In this document: piece after piece, positions 26,121-34,354 of the stretch
Numbering within the stretch: position 1 is the stretch's first letter
Layout of the letters: each line of letters starts with the position of its first letter
Source: Paenibacillus caui
GTDB lineage: Bacteria > Bacillota > Bacilli > Paenibacillales > Paenibacillaceae
DNA length: 64,000 bases
Direction: 5' to 3'
Assembly (NCBI RefSeq): GCF_019904135.1
Contig: NZ_JAIOGQ010000001.1
Coordinates: 220,624 to 284,623 of the forward strand
Notes under the pieces: generated by a model
What the model was told of the DNA's origin: nothing
The model's database searches: none
Seen by the model: the letters and a program-made list of their open reading frames with translations, nothing else
Made by a program: the position numbers and the translations under genes

Positions 26121-26543
26121 TTAGAAGCTTCGCAGGATCCGGTCGAGCAAAGCTTCCAGCTGCTCTTGTTCGGTATTGTCCAACCCGCCGTACAGGGTCT
26201 TGTTTAATTTGTCTGAGACCTCGCGGAATACCGGCTCAAGCTGCCTCCCTTTCTCCGTAAGCATCACCCGGGTTACGCGGGTGTCCTCCTCCATCTTCGT
26301 TCTTTGCACATAGCCCAGCTTCACCAGCTTATCCACCAGAACCGTGACCGTCGGCTGCTTCCGGCGGATTTTGTGGGCCAGCTCCTTAACGGATAATCCG
26401 TCCTGCTGATACAGAAACGTGAGAATATCGCCATGGGACGGGACAATGTTGTCCACCCCGTGCTTGTGAAGCTCCGTCACAATCACTTGATTGGCGGCGT
26501 CTCTAATCTTGCTTATCATCGAGGCTGCGTTATTTTTGATCAT
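26121..26543 (-). CDS. MarR-family regulator
   Basis: 140 aa. GDILTFLYQQDGLSVKELAHKIRRKQPTVTVLVDKLVKLGYVQRT is the winged-helix core, RVMLTEKG the wing. Dyads of the type ACATAGA-N2-TCTATnT lie before this gene and between it and the quinone-reductase gene, so it very likely represses both. Quinone- or electrophile-sensing MarR repressors (MhqR type) control such reductases in Bacillus; no conserved sensing Cys is evident here. The ATG at 26543 has a weak ribosome site. Confidence 0.85.
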   Translation of the reverse strand: MIKNNAASMISKIRDAANQVIVTELHKHGVDNIVPSHGDILTFLYQQDGLSVKELAHKIRRKQPTVTVLVDKLVKLGYVQRTKMEEDTRVTRVMLTEKGRQLEPVFREVSDKLNKTLYGGLDNTEQEQLEALLDRILRSF

Positions 26544-26554
26544 AATTTTATTTT

Positions 26555-26570
26555 ACATAGATATCTATAT
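26555..26570 (-). promoter_or_regulatory. Second MarR operator, in front of the MarR gene
   Basis: ACATAGA-TA-TCTATAT, one mismatch to the dyad at 26087-26106, centred about 20 bp upstream of the marR ATG. Confidence 0.65.
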
Positions 26571-26835
26571 ATTTCAAGCTATTTTTTATAATGAGCATTT
26601 CGGGCAGGTGGTTAAAAGAATAGTATTTACTTAATTGTAACATTTTACTCTTATTATCTAGTTTATTATAAATAAACATACGCGAGCTTTAACTTGTTTT
26701 CCATTTAAAATCAGAGAAATTGGGGAACCGTTTGTGAAAAAATGAACGTTTTTTCACGTTTACCCCGTTATCTGAAATTTTAAATGCATTTTTCTGCATT
26801 TCTAACAATCAACCCGGGAGGAGCTGCCGAATATC
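26571..26835. other. AT-rich intergenic stretch with two hairpins
   Basis: GTGAAAAAA/TTTTTTCAC (26734-26742/26749-26757) and AAATGCA/TGCATTT (about 26782-26801) are inverted repeats. No ORF. Probably the promoter region of the lipoprotein gene; no clear -35/-10 pair is assigned. Confidence 0.4.
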
Positions 26836-27600
26836 ATGCGAAAATTTCCGATTGTTCTAGTATGGGTGCTTATAATAATCCTTTTAGGAGGATGCAGTAT
26901 GTTTCAAAATGAATTTGTACGGAAGGAAACACAGACCCAAACGCTGGATGAAGTTAACGAACTCACGCTGATTAACGGAATGGGTGATATCAAAATCAGT
27001 CCAGGCAAGAATGGCGAAATAAGTGTCTTGGCTGTAAAAAGGGTGAGGACAAAGGATAGAGCCATAAAAAATGAAATTATGGATAATATCCTTATTGAGC
27101 AGGAATTACAAAGAAATACGGTTTTGATTCATGCTGTTGCCAAGGATCATTCAGACTTATGGGAGTGGAAGCAAAACCATTACCAATCTGTCAATATATC
27201 CGTTGACTATGAGGTGAAAATACCGCAAGGCGTTAAAGTTTATACCGTCCAAAACGGAATGGGCGATATCAAAATGGATGACATTGAAGGAGCGGTTCAA
27301 ATCCAAAATGATATGGGAGAAGTAAAGCTGTCGAAGGTTATTCTGGAGGGAGAATGCAGTGTTACAACAAATTTGGGAAATATAAATCTGAATGTAAGAA
27401 ACATGGAGCAGGCCAATGCGATCCGGCTTGCATCGGATTTGGGAAATATCAACATAAAGGTTCCCGGCAAAGCGAGATACAATCTTGAAACGAAGATTTC
27501 CAATGACGCTTCCAAGAAACAGACCGTAAGCGGAGGCGGCACAGATCTTACGGCTGTGGCGGATCTGGGCTTCATTAAAGTCAACGGCAAACGGCAGTAA
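26836..27600 (+). CDS. DUF4097-type lipoprotein
   Basis: 254 aa. Signal peptide with lipobox LLGGC (Cys20), so a membrane-anchored extracellular lipoprotein. The mature part is a beta-helix-like repeat: NGMGDIKISPG, NGMGDIKMDDIEGAV, NDMGEVKLSKV, TNLGNINLNV, SDLGNINIKV, ADLGFIKVNG. That recurring [ND]-x-G-x-I-x-[IV] rung is the DUF4097 (putative adhesin) pattern. Such proteins often accompany envelope-stress systems; no such system is adjacent. GGGAGGAG is 12 nt upstream of the ATG. Confidence 0.8.
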   Translation: MRKFPIVLVWVLIIILLGGCSMFQNEFVRKETQTQTLDEVNELTLINGMGDIKISPGKNGEISVLAVKRVRTKDRAIKNEIMDNILIEQELQRNTVLIHAVAKDHSDLWEWKQNHYQSVNISVDYEVKIPQGVKVYTVQNGMGDIKMDDIEGAVQIQNDMGEVKLSKVILEGECSVTTNLGNINLNVRNMEQANAIRLASDLGNINIKVPGKARYNLETKISNDASKKQTVSGGGTDLTAVADLGFIKVNGKRQ

Positions 27601-27607
27601 GTCGGTG

Positions 27608-27715
27608 CTAAATCAAGTATGTTAGCCCTAACGGTTGCATGAGGCAGCTGCGGTCATCGACGACCTTATGGGAAAAGACAGCTGCCGGCCGCAAGGACCA
27701 GGGCCGTAAATTCAT
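27608..27715 (-). CDS. Possible small ORF
   Basis: 35 codons, MNLRPWSLRPAAVFSHKVV and on, with AAAGGAGGAG 10-12 nt upstream of the ATG. No similarity recognised. Listed only because of the strong ribosome site; a chance ORF in the debris next to repeat copy 2 is equally likely. Confidence 0.2.
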   Translation of the reverse strand: MNLRPWSLRPAAVFSHKVVDDRSCLMQPLGLTYLI

Positions 27716-27766
27716 CTTCTGTTCGCTCCTCCTTTTACGGACACCATGATAAAATTTATTTACTAT

Positions 27767-27984
27767 ATAAGTTGAACAGCATAGAGAACGGAGAAGATGG
27801 ATGGATTCTGAAGAAGCTAAAAGCTTTCTGCAAGAAAGCTGCTTCGTAAGCATAAGCTGCGTTCGCCTTTGCCCCCGGATTTCTCCCTACTTAGGCCAAC
27901 TCAAAGAAATCCGGGGGGAACAGCGACCTTAAAGAACTATCCATCTTCGTAGCGACACATGATTCAATCATTTCTTCAACTTAT
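27767..27984. repeat. MITE-like element, copy 2 (inverted relative to copy 1)
   Basis: 218 bp from ATAAGTTGAAC to CTTCAACTTAT (one mismatch between ends). The body is the reverse complement of copy 1: GGAGAAGATGGATGGATTCT, AAAGCTTTCTGCAAGAAAGC, GAAATCC/GGATTTC dyad, ACACATGATTCAATC. The two copies enclose a 4.76-kb segment in inverted orientation. Confidence 0.8.
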
Positions 27985-28074
27985 TATATAGTATTTACAT
28001 TTTTTTCAGAGATCATTTACATATGAAATCAGACGAGCTCCATAACAATTCCATGACGGTCAGGAGGACTTCAC

Positions 28075-28608
28075 TTGAACAAAGCGTTGGTCATTATTGA
28101 TGTACAGGAAGCCTTTTATACAATGCCTGAAAACTATCTGTACAAGAAGGAGGAACTTGCGGCCAATATCAACGAGTTGATCGCTGCGGCGCGTGCCTAT
28201 CAAGTGCCTGTTATCTTCATCCAGCATACGGAATACGACTACCAGGGAGACGAGTTCTATGTGGATTCGCCGAGCTGGCACCTGTACCACGGACTGTCGA
28301 GAAGTGACGAGGACACGGTAGTCCGAAAAACAACGTGGGATTCGTTTCACGAAACCGAGCTTTCGGATGTGCTGAAGGAGAAATCGATCGAACAGCTTAT
28401 TTTTGCCGGGGCACAAACTGAGTTCTGCTTGGATACTACGATTCGGGCAGCCTACAGCCTTGGCTACAAGAACAACATCCTGGCGAAAGACAGCCACAGC
28501 ACGCTGGACAACTCCGCTCTGCCCGCCTCCAAAATCATCGAGCATCATGAGACGGTCTGGAACGGCAGATTCGTAACTATTCAGCATGTAAAGGATATTT
28601 TATTCTAA
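28075..28608 (+). CDS. Isochorismatase-family cysteine hydrolase
   Basis: 177 aa from a TTG with AGGAGG 7 nt upstream. Catalytic triad of the family: Asp in ALVIIDVQEAF, Lys in VVRKTTWDSF, Cys in FAGAQTEFCLDTT. The cis-peptide stretch precedes the Cys as usual. Family members hydrolyse nicotinamide, isochorismate, ureidoacrylate and others; substrate not predictable here. Stand-alone gene with its own terminator. Confidence 0.85.
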   Translation: MNKALVIIDVQEAFYTMPENYLYKKEELAANINELIAAARAYQVPVIFIQHTEYDYQGDEFYVDSPSWHLYHGLSRSDEDTVVRKTTWDSFHETELSDVLKEKSIEQLIFAGAQTEFCLDTTIRAAYSLGYKNNILAKDSHSTLDNSALPASKIIEHHETVWNGRFVTIQHVKDILF

Positions 28609-28656
28609 ATACCTTGCGTTCGCTCAAAGCATCTGAAATGATGGACGTGCATGACG

Positions 28657-28695
28657 AATAGGTCTCGCAGAAGTGGACGAGACCTATTTCTTTTT
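28657..28695 (+). terminator. Intrinsic terminator
   Basis: AATAGGTCTCG/CGAGACCTATT stem (28657-28667/28678-28688) followed by TCTTTTTC. Confidence 0.75.
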
Positions 28696-28723
28696 CTCTG
28701 AAAAAGGAAAGCAAAAGCAATGG

Positions 28724-29155
28724 TTACTCACGAGAACGAACCTGAGCGATAACGTCATCAAAGTCTTTTTGCTTATCTATCCCCATGGAAAGTGTGATAA
28801 GATAACCATCCGGATCCGTTAAAACAAGCTCTCGGGCATTCCAGGGACGGTCAACAGGACCTTCTATAATTACTGCGCCAGCCTTATTTGCTCTTTCCGA
28901 AATGGAGTCGATATCTTCTGCGTTTAAGTTAATAACGATCCCTTTACCATTAGCTTGCTGATCATTTTGAAAACCTGACACCAGCATGAGGTCTTGATAC
29001 TTCTCCCCTCTGATATGAGCCATTGTAATTTCCCCGTCATTACCGGGCAGCGTGAACACCGGTTCAAAATGGAGAATCTCTTTGTACCAACTAAGCGATC
29101 GGCCCATATCACTCACAGAAAGTTTAACAAACAAAGGCATAGGGTAGAATTCCAT
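28724..29155 (-). CDS. VOC (glyoxalase/dioxygenase fold) protein
   Basis: 143 aa from ATG 29155 (GAGGAG upstream). FVKLSVSDMGRSLSWYKEILHFEP and GPVDRPWNARELVLTDPDGYLITL are the two beta-alpha-beta-beta-beta modules of the vicinal-oxygen-chelate fold. The Glu of the second module (ARELVLTDPDG) is kept; the first module has no His in the usual place, so metal binding is uncertain. Same strand as the DODA, hydrolase and DoxX genes and 76 nt after the DODA stop. Confidence 0.75.
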   Translation of the reverse strand: MEFYPMPLFVKLSVSDMGRSLSWYKEILHFEPVFTLPGNDGEITMAHIRGEKYQDLMLVSGFQNDQQANGKGIVINLNAEDIDSISERANKAGAVIIEGPVDRPWNARELVLTDPDGYLITLSMGIDKQKDFDDVIAQVRSRE

Positions 29156-29231
29156 AATACGATCATCTCCTCTAACTAAGATACGCAAAATATAAACGAT
29201 TACGTAACGTTAGAGTCAAATGTTTATTATG

Positions 29232-30011
29232 TCACTGGAACTGCCAGCAGCTTAAGCTCAAATTGCCGTATTGGTAGCTGCGGTGCAGCAGCTTCGCCTG
29301 GCGGTTCGAGTCGCCTGTCCCCATCGCGAGCAGCAAAGGAATAAAATGCTCACTGGTCGGAACGGCTTCTTTGGCATAAGGTGCTTCTTCCCGGTAGTCA
29401 AACAGGACGTTCAGATCCCATGCCTCCAACTTATCCTGAAGCCATTCGTCGAACGATACGGCCCAAGGGTCGGCCTCTTCGGCCCGCCAGTTCACCATCC
29501 GCAAGTTGTGGACCGTGCCGCCGCTGCCGATGATCAGCACATCCCGCTCCCGTAGTACGGATAAAGCCCTGCCGATCTGGTACTGCTGCTGGGGGGTCAA
29601 ATGCCGGTGGACGGATAAAGCGACGACCGGAATGTCGGCTTCGGGATAGATCATTTTTAGCACAGCCCAAGCTCCGTGGTCCAACCCCCTCTCCTCATTC
29701 AATCCGCTTGGAATTCCGTGTTCGGCAAACAACGACTGGATTTCTTCGCTCAGCGCACGTTCCCCCTTGGCCGGATAGGTCATCCGGTAAAGCTCTTCCT
29801 GAAAACCCGAGAAGTCATAGATGGTGCTGTACGAAGGAACGGCGCTGACCGTTTGCTGCGGACTTTCCCAATGAGCCGAAAAAAGTACGATCGCTTTCGG
29901 TCTTGGCGTCTGCGCGCCTAATTTTTTCAAAAAATCGGTATATTCATTCCGTTCCAAAACAAGGGAAGGTGCTCCGTGTGCAATAAAATAAGACGGCATC
30001 ATTATGGCCAT
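29232..30011 (-). CDS. DODA-type extradiol aromatic ring-opening dioxygenase
   Basis: 259 aa. LigB-like class III extradiol fold: SYFIAHGAPSLVLE (His), FSAHWESP (His), LDHGAWAVLKMIYPEADIPVVALSV (His), and IIGSGGTVHNLR, with LLLAMGTGD near the C-terminus. The zinc/iron ligands of the family are all visible. YgiD/DODA proteins cleave catechols. It sits 7 nt after the alpha/beta-hydrolase gene in a DoxX-led operon; with the MarR/quinone reductase nearby this suggests catechol/quinone handling. Confidence 0.87.
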   Translation of the reverse strand: MAIMMPSYFIAHGAPSLVLERNEYTDFLKKLGAQTPRPKAIVLFSAHWESPQQTVSAVPSYSTIYDFSGFQEELYRMTYPAKGERALSEEIQSLFAEHGIPSGLNEERGLDHGAWAVLKMIYPEADIPVVALSVHRHLTPQQQYQIGRALSVLRERDVLIIGSGGTVHNLRMVNWRAEEADPWAVSFDEWLQDKLEAWDLNVLFDYREEAPYAKEAVPTSEHFIPLLLAMGTGDSNRQAKLLHRSYQYGNLSLSCWQFQ

Positions 30012-30018
30012 TCACTCC

Positions 30019-30678
30019 TTATTCCTCTAAGCCTGTATCGGCTTTTAGCCAGTTCACGAAATCCCGCTGATTGTCCAGGGAAACTTCATGGCCTGTGGGA
30101 TATGTTTTAAAAGCCAGATGAGGGGTGCGGTTCTGAAAGTAGGCGGCCGTTTCCCGCCCGATTTCAAGCGGAAATACAGGATCGTATTCGCCATGAGAGA
30201 TAAACACGGATACATCCCGCACGCTTTGAAGCGGATATTCCGTCTTCACAAACCCCGGAATGTACCCGTTCAGGGCAACGATTCCCTTAAGGCGGCTGCC
30301 CATCGTGAGCGCAAGGCTTGCAGACAGAATCGCCCCCTGGCTGAAGCCGAGCAAATACCGCCTTTGCGGATCAATCGGGTACTTATCTGTGGCGTAATCG
30401 ATAAAGGCGTCCAGCTGCCGCACGGCCTCGTCAAACAGTTCGCGTATCGGATGGCCAAGGCTTTTGAGCTCGTAATATTGAAACCCCGAGCCTAAAGGAA
30501 GATTGCCCCTGATCCCGATCATGATAAACGATTCGGACAATGGACTCACCAGCGAATACATGTTGCGTTCATTCGAGCCTTTACCGTGCAGCGTAAAAAT
30601 CGCCGGATATTTCCGGTTCGGATCAAACCCGGCGGGCAGATGAAGCTCGTACTTATAAGCCGGTTCTGTGGCTGGCAT
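30019..30678 (-). CDS. Alpha/beta hydrolase (carboxylesterase/phospholipase-like)
   Basis: 219 aa. Nucleophile elbow LLGFSQGAILS, acidic residue in ISHGEYDPVFPLEIG, His in TYPTGHEVSLDNQRDFV, oxyanion stretch AIFTLHGKGSNERN. Same family as MhqD of Bacillus, a hydrolase of the methylhydroquinone-induced regulon. Four nt after the DoxX gene stop, so tightly coupled. Substrate unknown. Confidence 0.85.
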   Translation of the reverse strand: MPATEPAYKYELHLPAGFDPNRKYPAIFTLHGKGSNERNMYSLVSPLSESFIMIGIRGNLPLGSGFQYYELKSLGHPIRELFDEAVRQLDAFIDYATDKYPIDPQRRYLLGFSQGAILSASLALTMGSRLKGIVALNGYIPGFVKTEYPLQSVRDVSVFISHGEYDPVFPLEIGRETAAYFQNRTPHLAFKTYPTGHEVSLDNQRDFVNWLKADTGLEE

Positions 30679-30682
30679 GACG

Positions 30683-31126
30683 TCATCCCCTCTGCATTAT
30701 TTTGCGTCTCCCGGATACGGCGCGATCCTTGCTCCGGAACAGGAACAGTCCGTCGATAGACAAAGGCGTCCGGTCGGCCGCTGCCAAATGGAGTCCCACC
30801 AGAATATAAGCGATATCAAGCTCATATCCCGCCATCTGTCCATTGCCGAGCAGCCCTGCAGGAAGCTTCATTATGAAAATTGCCCCGATCAGCTGGAGGA
30901 CCAACAGAATAGATACATATCGGGTCAGGAGCCCTGCGATAAGCAGAATTCCGCCAATCAACTCAAGCGGTCCTGCAATATACGCCAGAAAACCGGGGAC
31001 GCCCGCAGTGTCAAACCAGGCTGCTACATTGCCGAGCCCCATTTGAAATTTTTTGACTCCGTGAACCAGGAACAAAATTCCCAAGCCAACCCGCATGATT
31101 AACGATACGATTGCTATTCTTGACAT
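30683..31126 (-). CDS. DoxX-family membrane protein
   Basis: 147 aa from ATG 31126 (GGTGGAG 7 nt upstream; a GTG at 31138 is possible). Four membrane helices with RVGLGILFLVHGVKKFQMGLG and GPLELIGGILLIAGLLTR, the DoxX signature. MhqP/CatD-type DoxX proteins work with quinone- or catechol-stress enzymes in Bacillus. First gene of a four-gene operon; an inverted repeat TTAGTA-A-TACTAA lies 28-40 bp upstream. Confidence 0.85.
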   Translation of the reverse strand: MSRIAIVSLIMRVGLGILFLVHGVKKFQMGLGNVAAWFDTAGVPGFLAYIAGPLELIGGILLIAGLLTRYVSILLVLQLIGAIFIMKLPAGLLGNGQMAGYELDIAYILVGLHLAAADRTPLSIDGLFLFRSKDRAVSGRRKIMQRG

Positions 31127-31153
31127 TCTTATCTCCACCCTTTCACCCGTTTA

Positions 31154-31166
31154 TTAGTAATACTAA
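31154..31166. promoter_or_regulatory. Palindromic operator between DoxX operon and a truncated reductase
   Basis: TTAGTA-A-TACTAA, a 13-bp perfect palindrome in an AT-rich divergent promoter region; MarR or HxlR-type operators look like this. Confidence 0.55.
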
Positions 31167-31207
31167 AATAATGTTTATGTCACTAATGTAATGGGAGGAC
31201 CAGTAGT

Positions 31208-31240
31208 ATGTCAACCAAAAAATTGATAATATTAAATTAA
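31208..31240 (+). pseudogene. Truncated start of a flavodoxin-fold reductase
   Basis: GGGAGG with good spacing, then MSTKKLIILN and a stop. MxKKLIILNGSPR is the typical beginning of NADPH-dependent FMN/quinone reductases; here it ends before the GSP motif and the next gene starts 38 nt later. Short, so could be coincidence. Confidence 0.35.
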
Positions 31241-31278
31241 GTTTTCTATAGCTAATATTTTGAGGAGTGAATCATGGA

Positions 31279-31830
31279 ATGGATATCGGTTCCACCATAC
31301 GGGCCATCCGTAAACGGAAGAACATCACGATCGTACAAATTTGCGAGGAAACCGGCCTGTCCCAAGGCTTCATGAGCCAGGTCGAGAATAATAAAACCTC
31401 TCCGTCCATTGCTACATTGGAAAACATTGCGAAAGCGCTCAAAGTGCCGCTGGCGTATTTGCTGCTTAAAAGGGAAGAACGGATGAAGATCGTACGCAAA
31501 GAGGACCGCACCGTGACGACAAGCGGCATGGAAAATCTGAAGGTCGAGCACTTAAGCTCCACCAAAAATGTAAGGATGCGCATCGTGGAGTTTCCCCCAG
31601 GGGCTTCGACAGGCGAAACCCCGCATGCGCACGAAGGCGAAGAGGTTCATTTCGTAATCCAGGGAACGGTCTATGCCGAGCAGGGCGAGGATAGCGCGGA
31701 ATTTAAGGAAGGCGACTCCTTCAGCTGGAACGCCTGCACCCCCCATTTGGTCAAAAATATCGGCGAGGAGACAGCCCTCGTCCTGATTGCCATTTATACG
31801 GAAACGGAACGTGAAGGAGACTGGATTTAG
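31279..31830 (+). CDS. XRE-family regulator with cupin domain
   Basis: 183 aa; ATG 31279 is preferred (GAGGAG 11 nt upstream) over the GTG at 31267, which abuts the ribosome site. N-terminal HTH: TIVQICEETGLSQGFMSQVENNKTSPSIATLENIAKAL. C-terminal cupin: TPHAHEGEEVHFVIQGTVYAE and GDSFSWNACTPHLVKNIGEE, with His/Glu metal ligands. XRE-cupin regulators commonly control amino-acid, polyamine or small-acid catabolism, sensing the compound in the cupin. It converges on the two Rieske oxygenase genes; a regulatory link is only a guess. Confidence 0.88.
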   Translation: MDIGSTIRAIRKRKNITIVQICEETGLSQGFMSQVENNKTSPSIATLENIAKALKVPLAYLLLKREERMKIVRKEDRTVTTSGMENLKVEHLSSTKNVRMRIVEFPPGASTGETPHAHEGEEVHFVIQGTVYAEQGEDSAEFKEGDSFSWNACTPHLVKNIGEETALVLIAIYTETEREGDWI

Positions 31831-31957
31831 CGAAATTGACTTCCGTTGCCGGTTTCTGAACAAGGATGTGCTCACGAGCAAAGCAAGCGGGGAGGCAGCC
31901 CCGGCTGTGCTGGAGCAGAGCTGAGTGAAAGCCAATACTTGAGTCGGCGTGCGCCGA

Positions 31958-31989
31958 AAGGCCCCTGGCGGATATCCGCCAGCGGCCTT
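31958..31989. terminator. Bidirectional terminator
   Basis: AAGGCC-CTGGCGGA arms with TCCGCCAG-GGCCTT complement, between convergent XRE-cupin and Rieske genes. Confidence 0.65.
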
Positions 31990-32018
31990 AACTTTAAATA
32001 TGAATGAGAGCCGGATGC

Positions 32019-33083
32019 TCAGGAGGTATAGGATCTGCCCAGTCCCAGCTCGGTCAGCAGCTGCCGGTAAGCAATCGAGGTCTTGTCGGCTGGAATATGG
32101 GCTTCCGCCAGCAAATCAAGCGGCAGCTCCTCCGGCGTCTGCGCCTCGACCATTTCCCGGTCCTCACTGAAGACCTTCAGATTGAACTGGACGATTTCTT
32201 CCACGGGAACATCCTTGTCGAAATTCCGGCAGATCGGGCTGAACAACCGGGTGTATTTGGCCGATACCGGGGAAGCGCAGTTCAAAATATTGAGTCTGCC
32301 TTCGTTCGGGAAATAGACTCGCAGCGACGCAGCGAACGGCGGGAATACCCGGAATTCGCGCAGCCACTGAAATCCTTCGGGAGCTTCGTGCTGCTGGCTT
32401 TTTCCGTAATTGCTGACCGTACTCCAGTACTCCACATGCAGCCCGTTCCCTTCCCTTTCCACGGTATACTGCGGAACTACTGTATTGCTGCGATCCGCAA
32501 ATGTCTCGGTATGCACGTAAGCGAAATGGGATACGTCAAGGAACCCTTCAAGCTGACGTCCGGAGGAACCCGCAATGTCAAAGGCAGGCGGCAGGACCTG
32601 TATATAATCCGGGTCGTCCCAGCTTGGAAAATCCGGAATTTGCACATCCTCCTCGGTGGATAACAGCGAGGTCCAGATCAGGCCGTACCGCTCAACGACC
32701 GGATAGGTGATCAGCTTCAGCTTGGGCGAAATTTTGCCGCCGGGATGGGCCGGAACAGCTGTACATTTCCCTTCACAGTTGTACTTGAACCCGTGATACG
32801 GGCAGACAATTTCGCCATCCTCCACCCAGCCCTTGCTCAGCGGAGCGCCGCGGTGGAAGCAAAGGTCACGGGCCACAACGACCTTGTCGCCGCTTCGGTA
32901 GCACACGAGCTTGACATCCAGGAGCTTGACGCCAACCGGTTTATCCTGCACTTCACTGGACAGGGCAACCGGGTACCAGTACCGGGCCAAAATCGCCCAG
33001 TCCTCCCGGGTAAAGGTGCAGTCTCTCGGAAAATCTCTAAACAGCTGAGCTTCAGGCTCTTTTTTCAACACATCAGGTGTCAC
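32019..33083 (-). CDS. Rieske non-heme iron oxygenase, alpha subunit
   Basis: 354 aa. Rieske [2Fe-2S] site CFHRGAPLSKGWVEDGEIVCPYHGF (CxH...CxxH, about residues 74-98) and catalytic-domain iron site GFLDVSHFAYVH. This is the VanA/aromatic-O-demethylase-like branch (about 350 aa, single subunit). Such enzymes need a separate reductase; none is adjacent. It follows a second Rieske gene with 54 nt between. Substrate unknown; aromatic or N-methyl demethylation would fit the family. Confidence 0.9.
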   Translation of the reverse strand: MTPDVLKKEPEAQLFRDFPRDCTFTREDWAILARYWYPVALSSEVQDKPVGVKLLDVKLVCYRSGDKVVVARDLCFHRGAPLSKGWVEDGEIVCPYHGFKYNCEGKCTAVPAHPGGKISPKLKLITYPVVERYGLIWTSLLSTEEDVQIPDFPSWDDPDYIQVLPPAFDIAGSSGRQLEGFLDVSHFAYVHTETFADRSNTVVPQYTVEREGNGLHVEYWSTVSNYGKSQQHEAPEGFQWLREFRVFPPFAASLRVYFPNEGRLNILNCASPVSAKYTRLFSPICRNFDKDVPVEEIVQFNLKVFSEDREMVEAQTPEELPLDLLAEAHIPADKTSIAYRQLLTELGLGRSYTS

Positions 33084-33137
33084 CTATAGCCACTCTCCTT
33101 TGTCCGTTCTTTACTTGAGTCATGTTCGGATGATCTT

Positions 33138-34136
33138 CTAACGAAGACCGGTAACATCGCTGCCGTAGGTAACGCCCAATTCGCCGAGCCATCTCCGGTA
33201 GGCAATGCTCACCCTGTCCGCCTTCAGATGCAGCTCCGCCTGCAAATCGAGGGGAAGTTCCTCCGGCTTCTGATTTTCCACGATGAAAGCATCCTGTTCG
33301 ATCACCTTCTGCTGGAAATCGCGAAAATATGAGTCCGGCTCATCCAAAGCATAGTTTCTTGTTACGAGCGCAAAAACGGTCGTTTTTCGTTCATCGTGAG
33401 GAAGCACCGTAAACAGCATGGACAAGATCTGATTGTTCTCGTAGTTGACTTTCTTAAGCCTTGCCGTCATCGGCCGCAGAATTTCATAAGTATAATAGAG
33501 CGTCGCATAGTTTCCCGAGCCGTCCGCATCCGCATAAATGGCAATTTCATCGGAAACGTACCGGTTCTCTTTCCAGTGAACATGATAATCGGGAATCTCC
33601 GGAAAATTGGAGTCGCCCAGCAGCCCCTCATGGACAAAAGCCAGATGCCCGGCGTCCAGGAAATTTTCAACAACCCGCGGCCCTGCCGCATGAAGAACAT
33701 ATGGCGCAGCCTGCACGGTTCGGAAGGACGGATCGTCAAATTCTTCGTAAAAAGGAAGCGGCGTCCCCTTCTTTATCGCATCTTCATCTAAGTTAACCCA
33801 TACGATGCCGTATCTCTCGACACATGGATATACAATCGCTTTAGCCTTCGGCGGAATGGTCTGCTCAGGAGGCTGCTGTGGAATTCTTACGCATTTCCCC
33901 TCTCCGTCAAACCGCCAGCCGTGATAGGGACAAACGATACAATCGTCTACGACTTTGCCGTATGACAAAGGGGCCCCCCGATGAATGCACAAATCTTTAA
34001 ATGCTTTGATGCCTTCTGACGTCCGGAAAAGAACGATCCGTTCATTTAAAAGGGTCATTTTAACGGGTTTATCGGCTACATCCCCGGCATAAGCGACTGC
34101 TAACCAGTCCTTGATCAACACTTTATCCTCCACCAA
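33138..34136 (-). CDS. Rieske non-heme iron oxygenase, alpha subunit (paralogue)
   Basis: 332 aa from a TTG with GGGAGG 8 nt upstream. Rieske site CIHRGAPLSYGKVVDDCIVCPYHGW and iron site NFLDAGHLAFVHEG. Same branch as the downstream gene, and both end with the same layout (EELPLDLQAELHLKADRVSIAYRRWLGELG), so the two arose by duplication, though they differ through most of their length. First gene of the two-gene operon. Could act in succession or on alternative substrates. Confidence 0.9.
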   Translation of the reverse strand: MVEDKVLIKDWLAVAYAGDVADKPVKMTLLNERIVLFRTSEGIKAFKDLCIHRGAPLSYGKVVDDCIVCPYHGWRFDGEGKCVRIPQQPPEQTIPPKAKAIVYPCVERYGIVWVNLDEDAIKKGTPLPFYEEFDDPSFRTVQAAPYVLHAAGPRVVENFLDAGHLAFVHEGLLGDSNFPEIPDYHVHWKENRYVSDEIAIYADADGSGNYATLYYTYEILRPMTARLKKVNYENNQILSMLFTVLPHDERKTTVFALVTRNYALDEPDSYFRDFQQKVIEQDAFIVENQKPEELPLDLQAELHLKADRVSIAYRRWLGELGVTYGSDVTGLR

Positions 34137-34354
34137 CGGCGCAACCTCCCTTTAAATTTGCTACATCTGCCCTATATCTTACATGTCGCGATATATTCGG
34201 CGGACCCCGAATAATGATTTATAGTATAATACCTCTACAACAAGCGCATGGCTAATTAATTTTATTTTATTGGGTCAAAAATATTCTTATCAACAGTCAT
34301 AAAACCTAACATGGTTATGTACATAATGGTCCGATTGCTCTACTTCTGTTAAGA

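Noticed and set aside
27608..27853. 81-codon minus-strand ORF
   Set aside because: Its first half is part of repeat copy 2; only the 35-codon inner ORF has a ribosome site.
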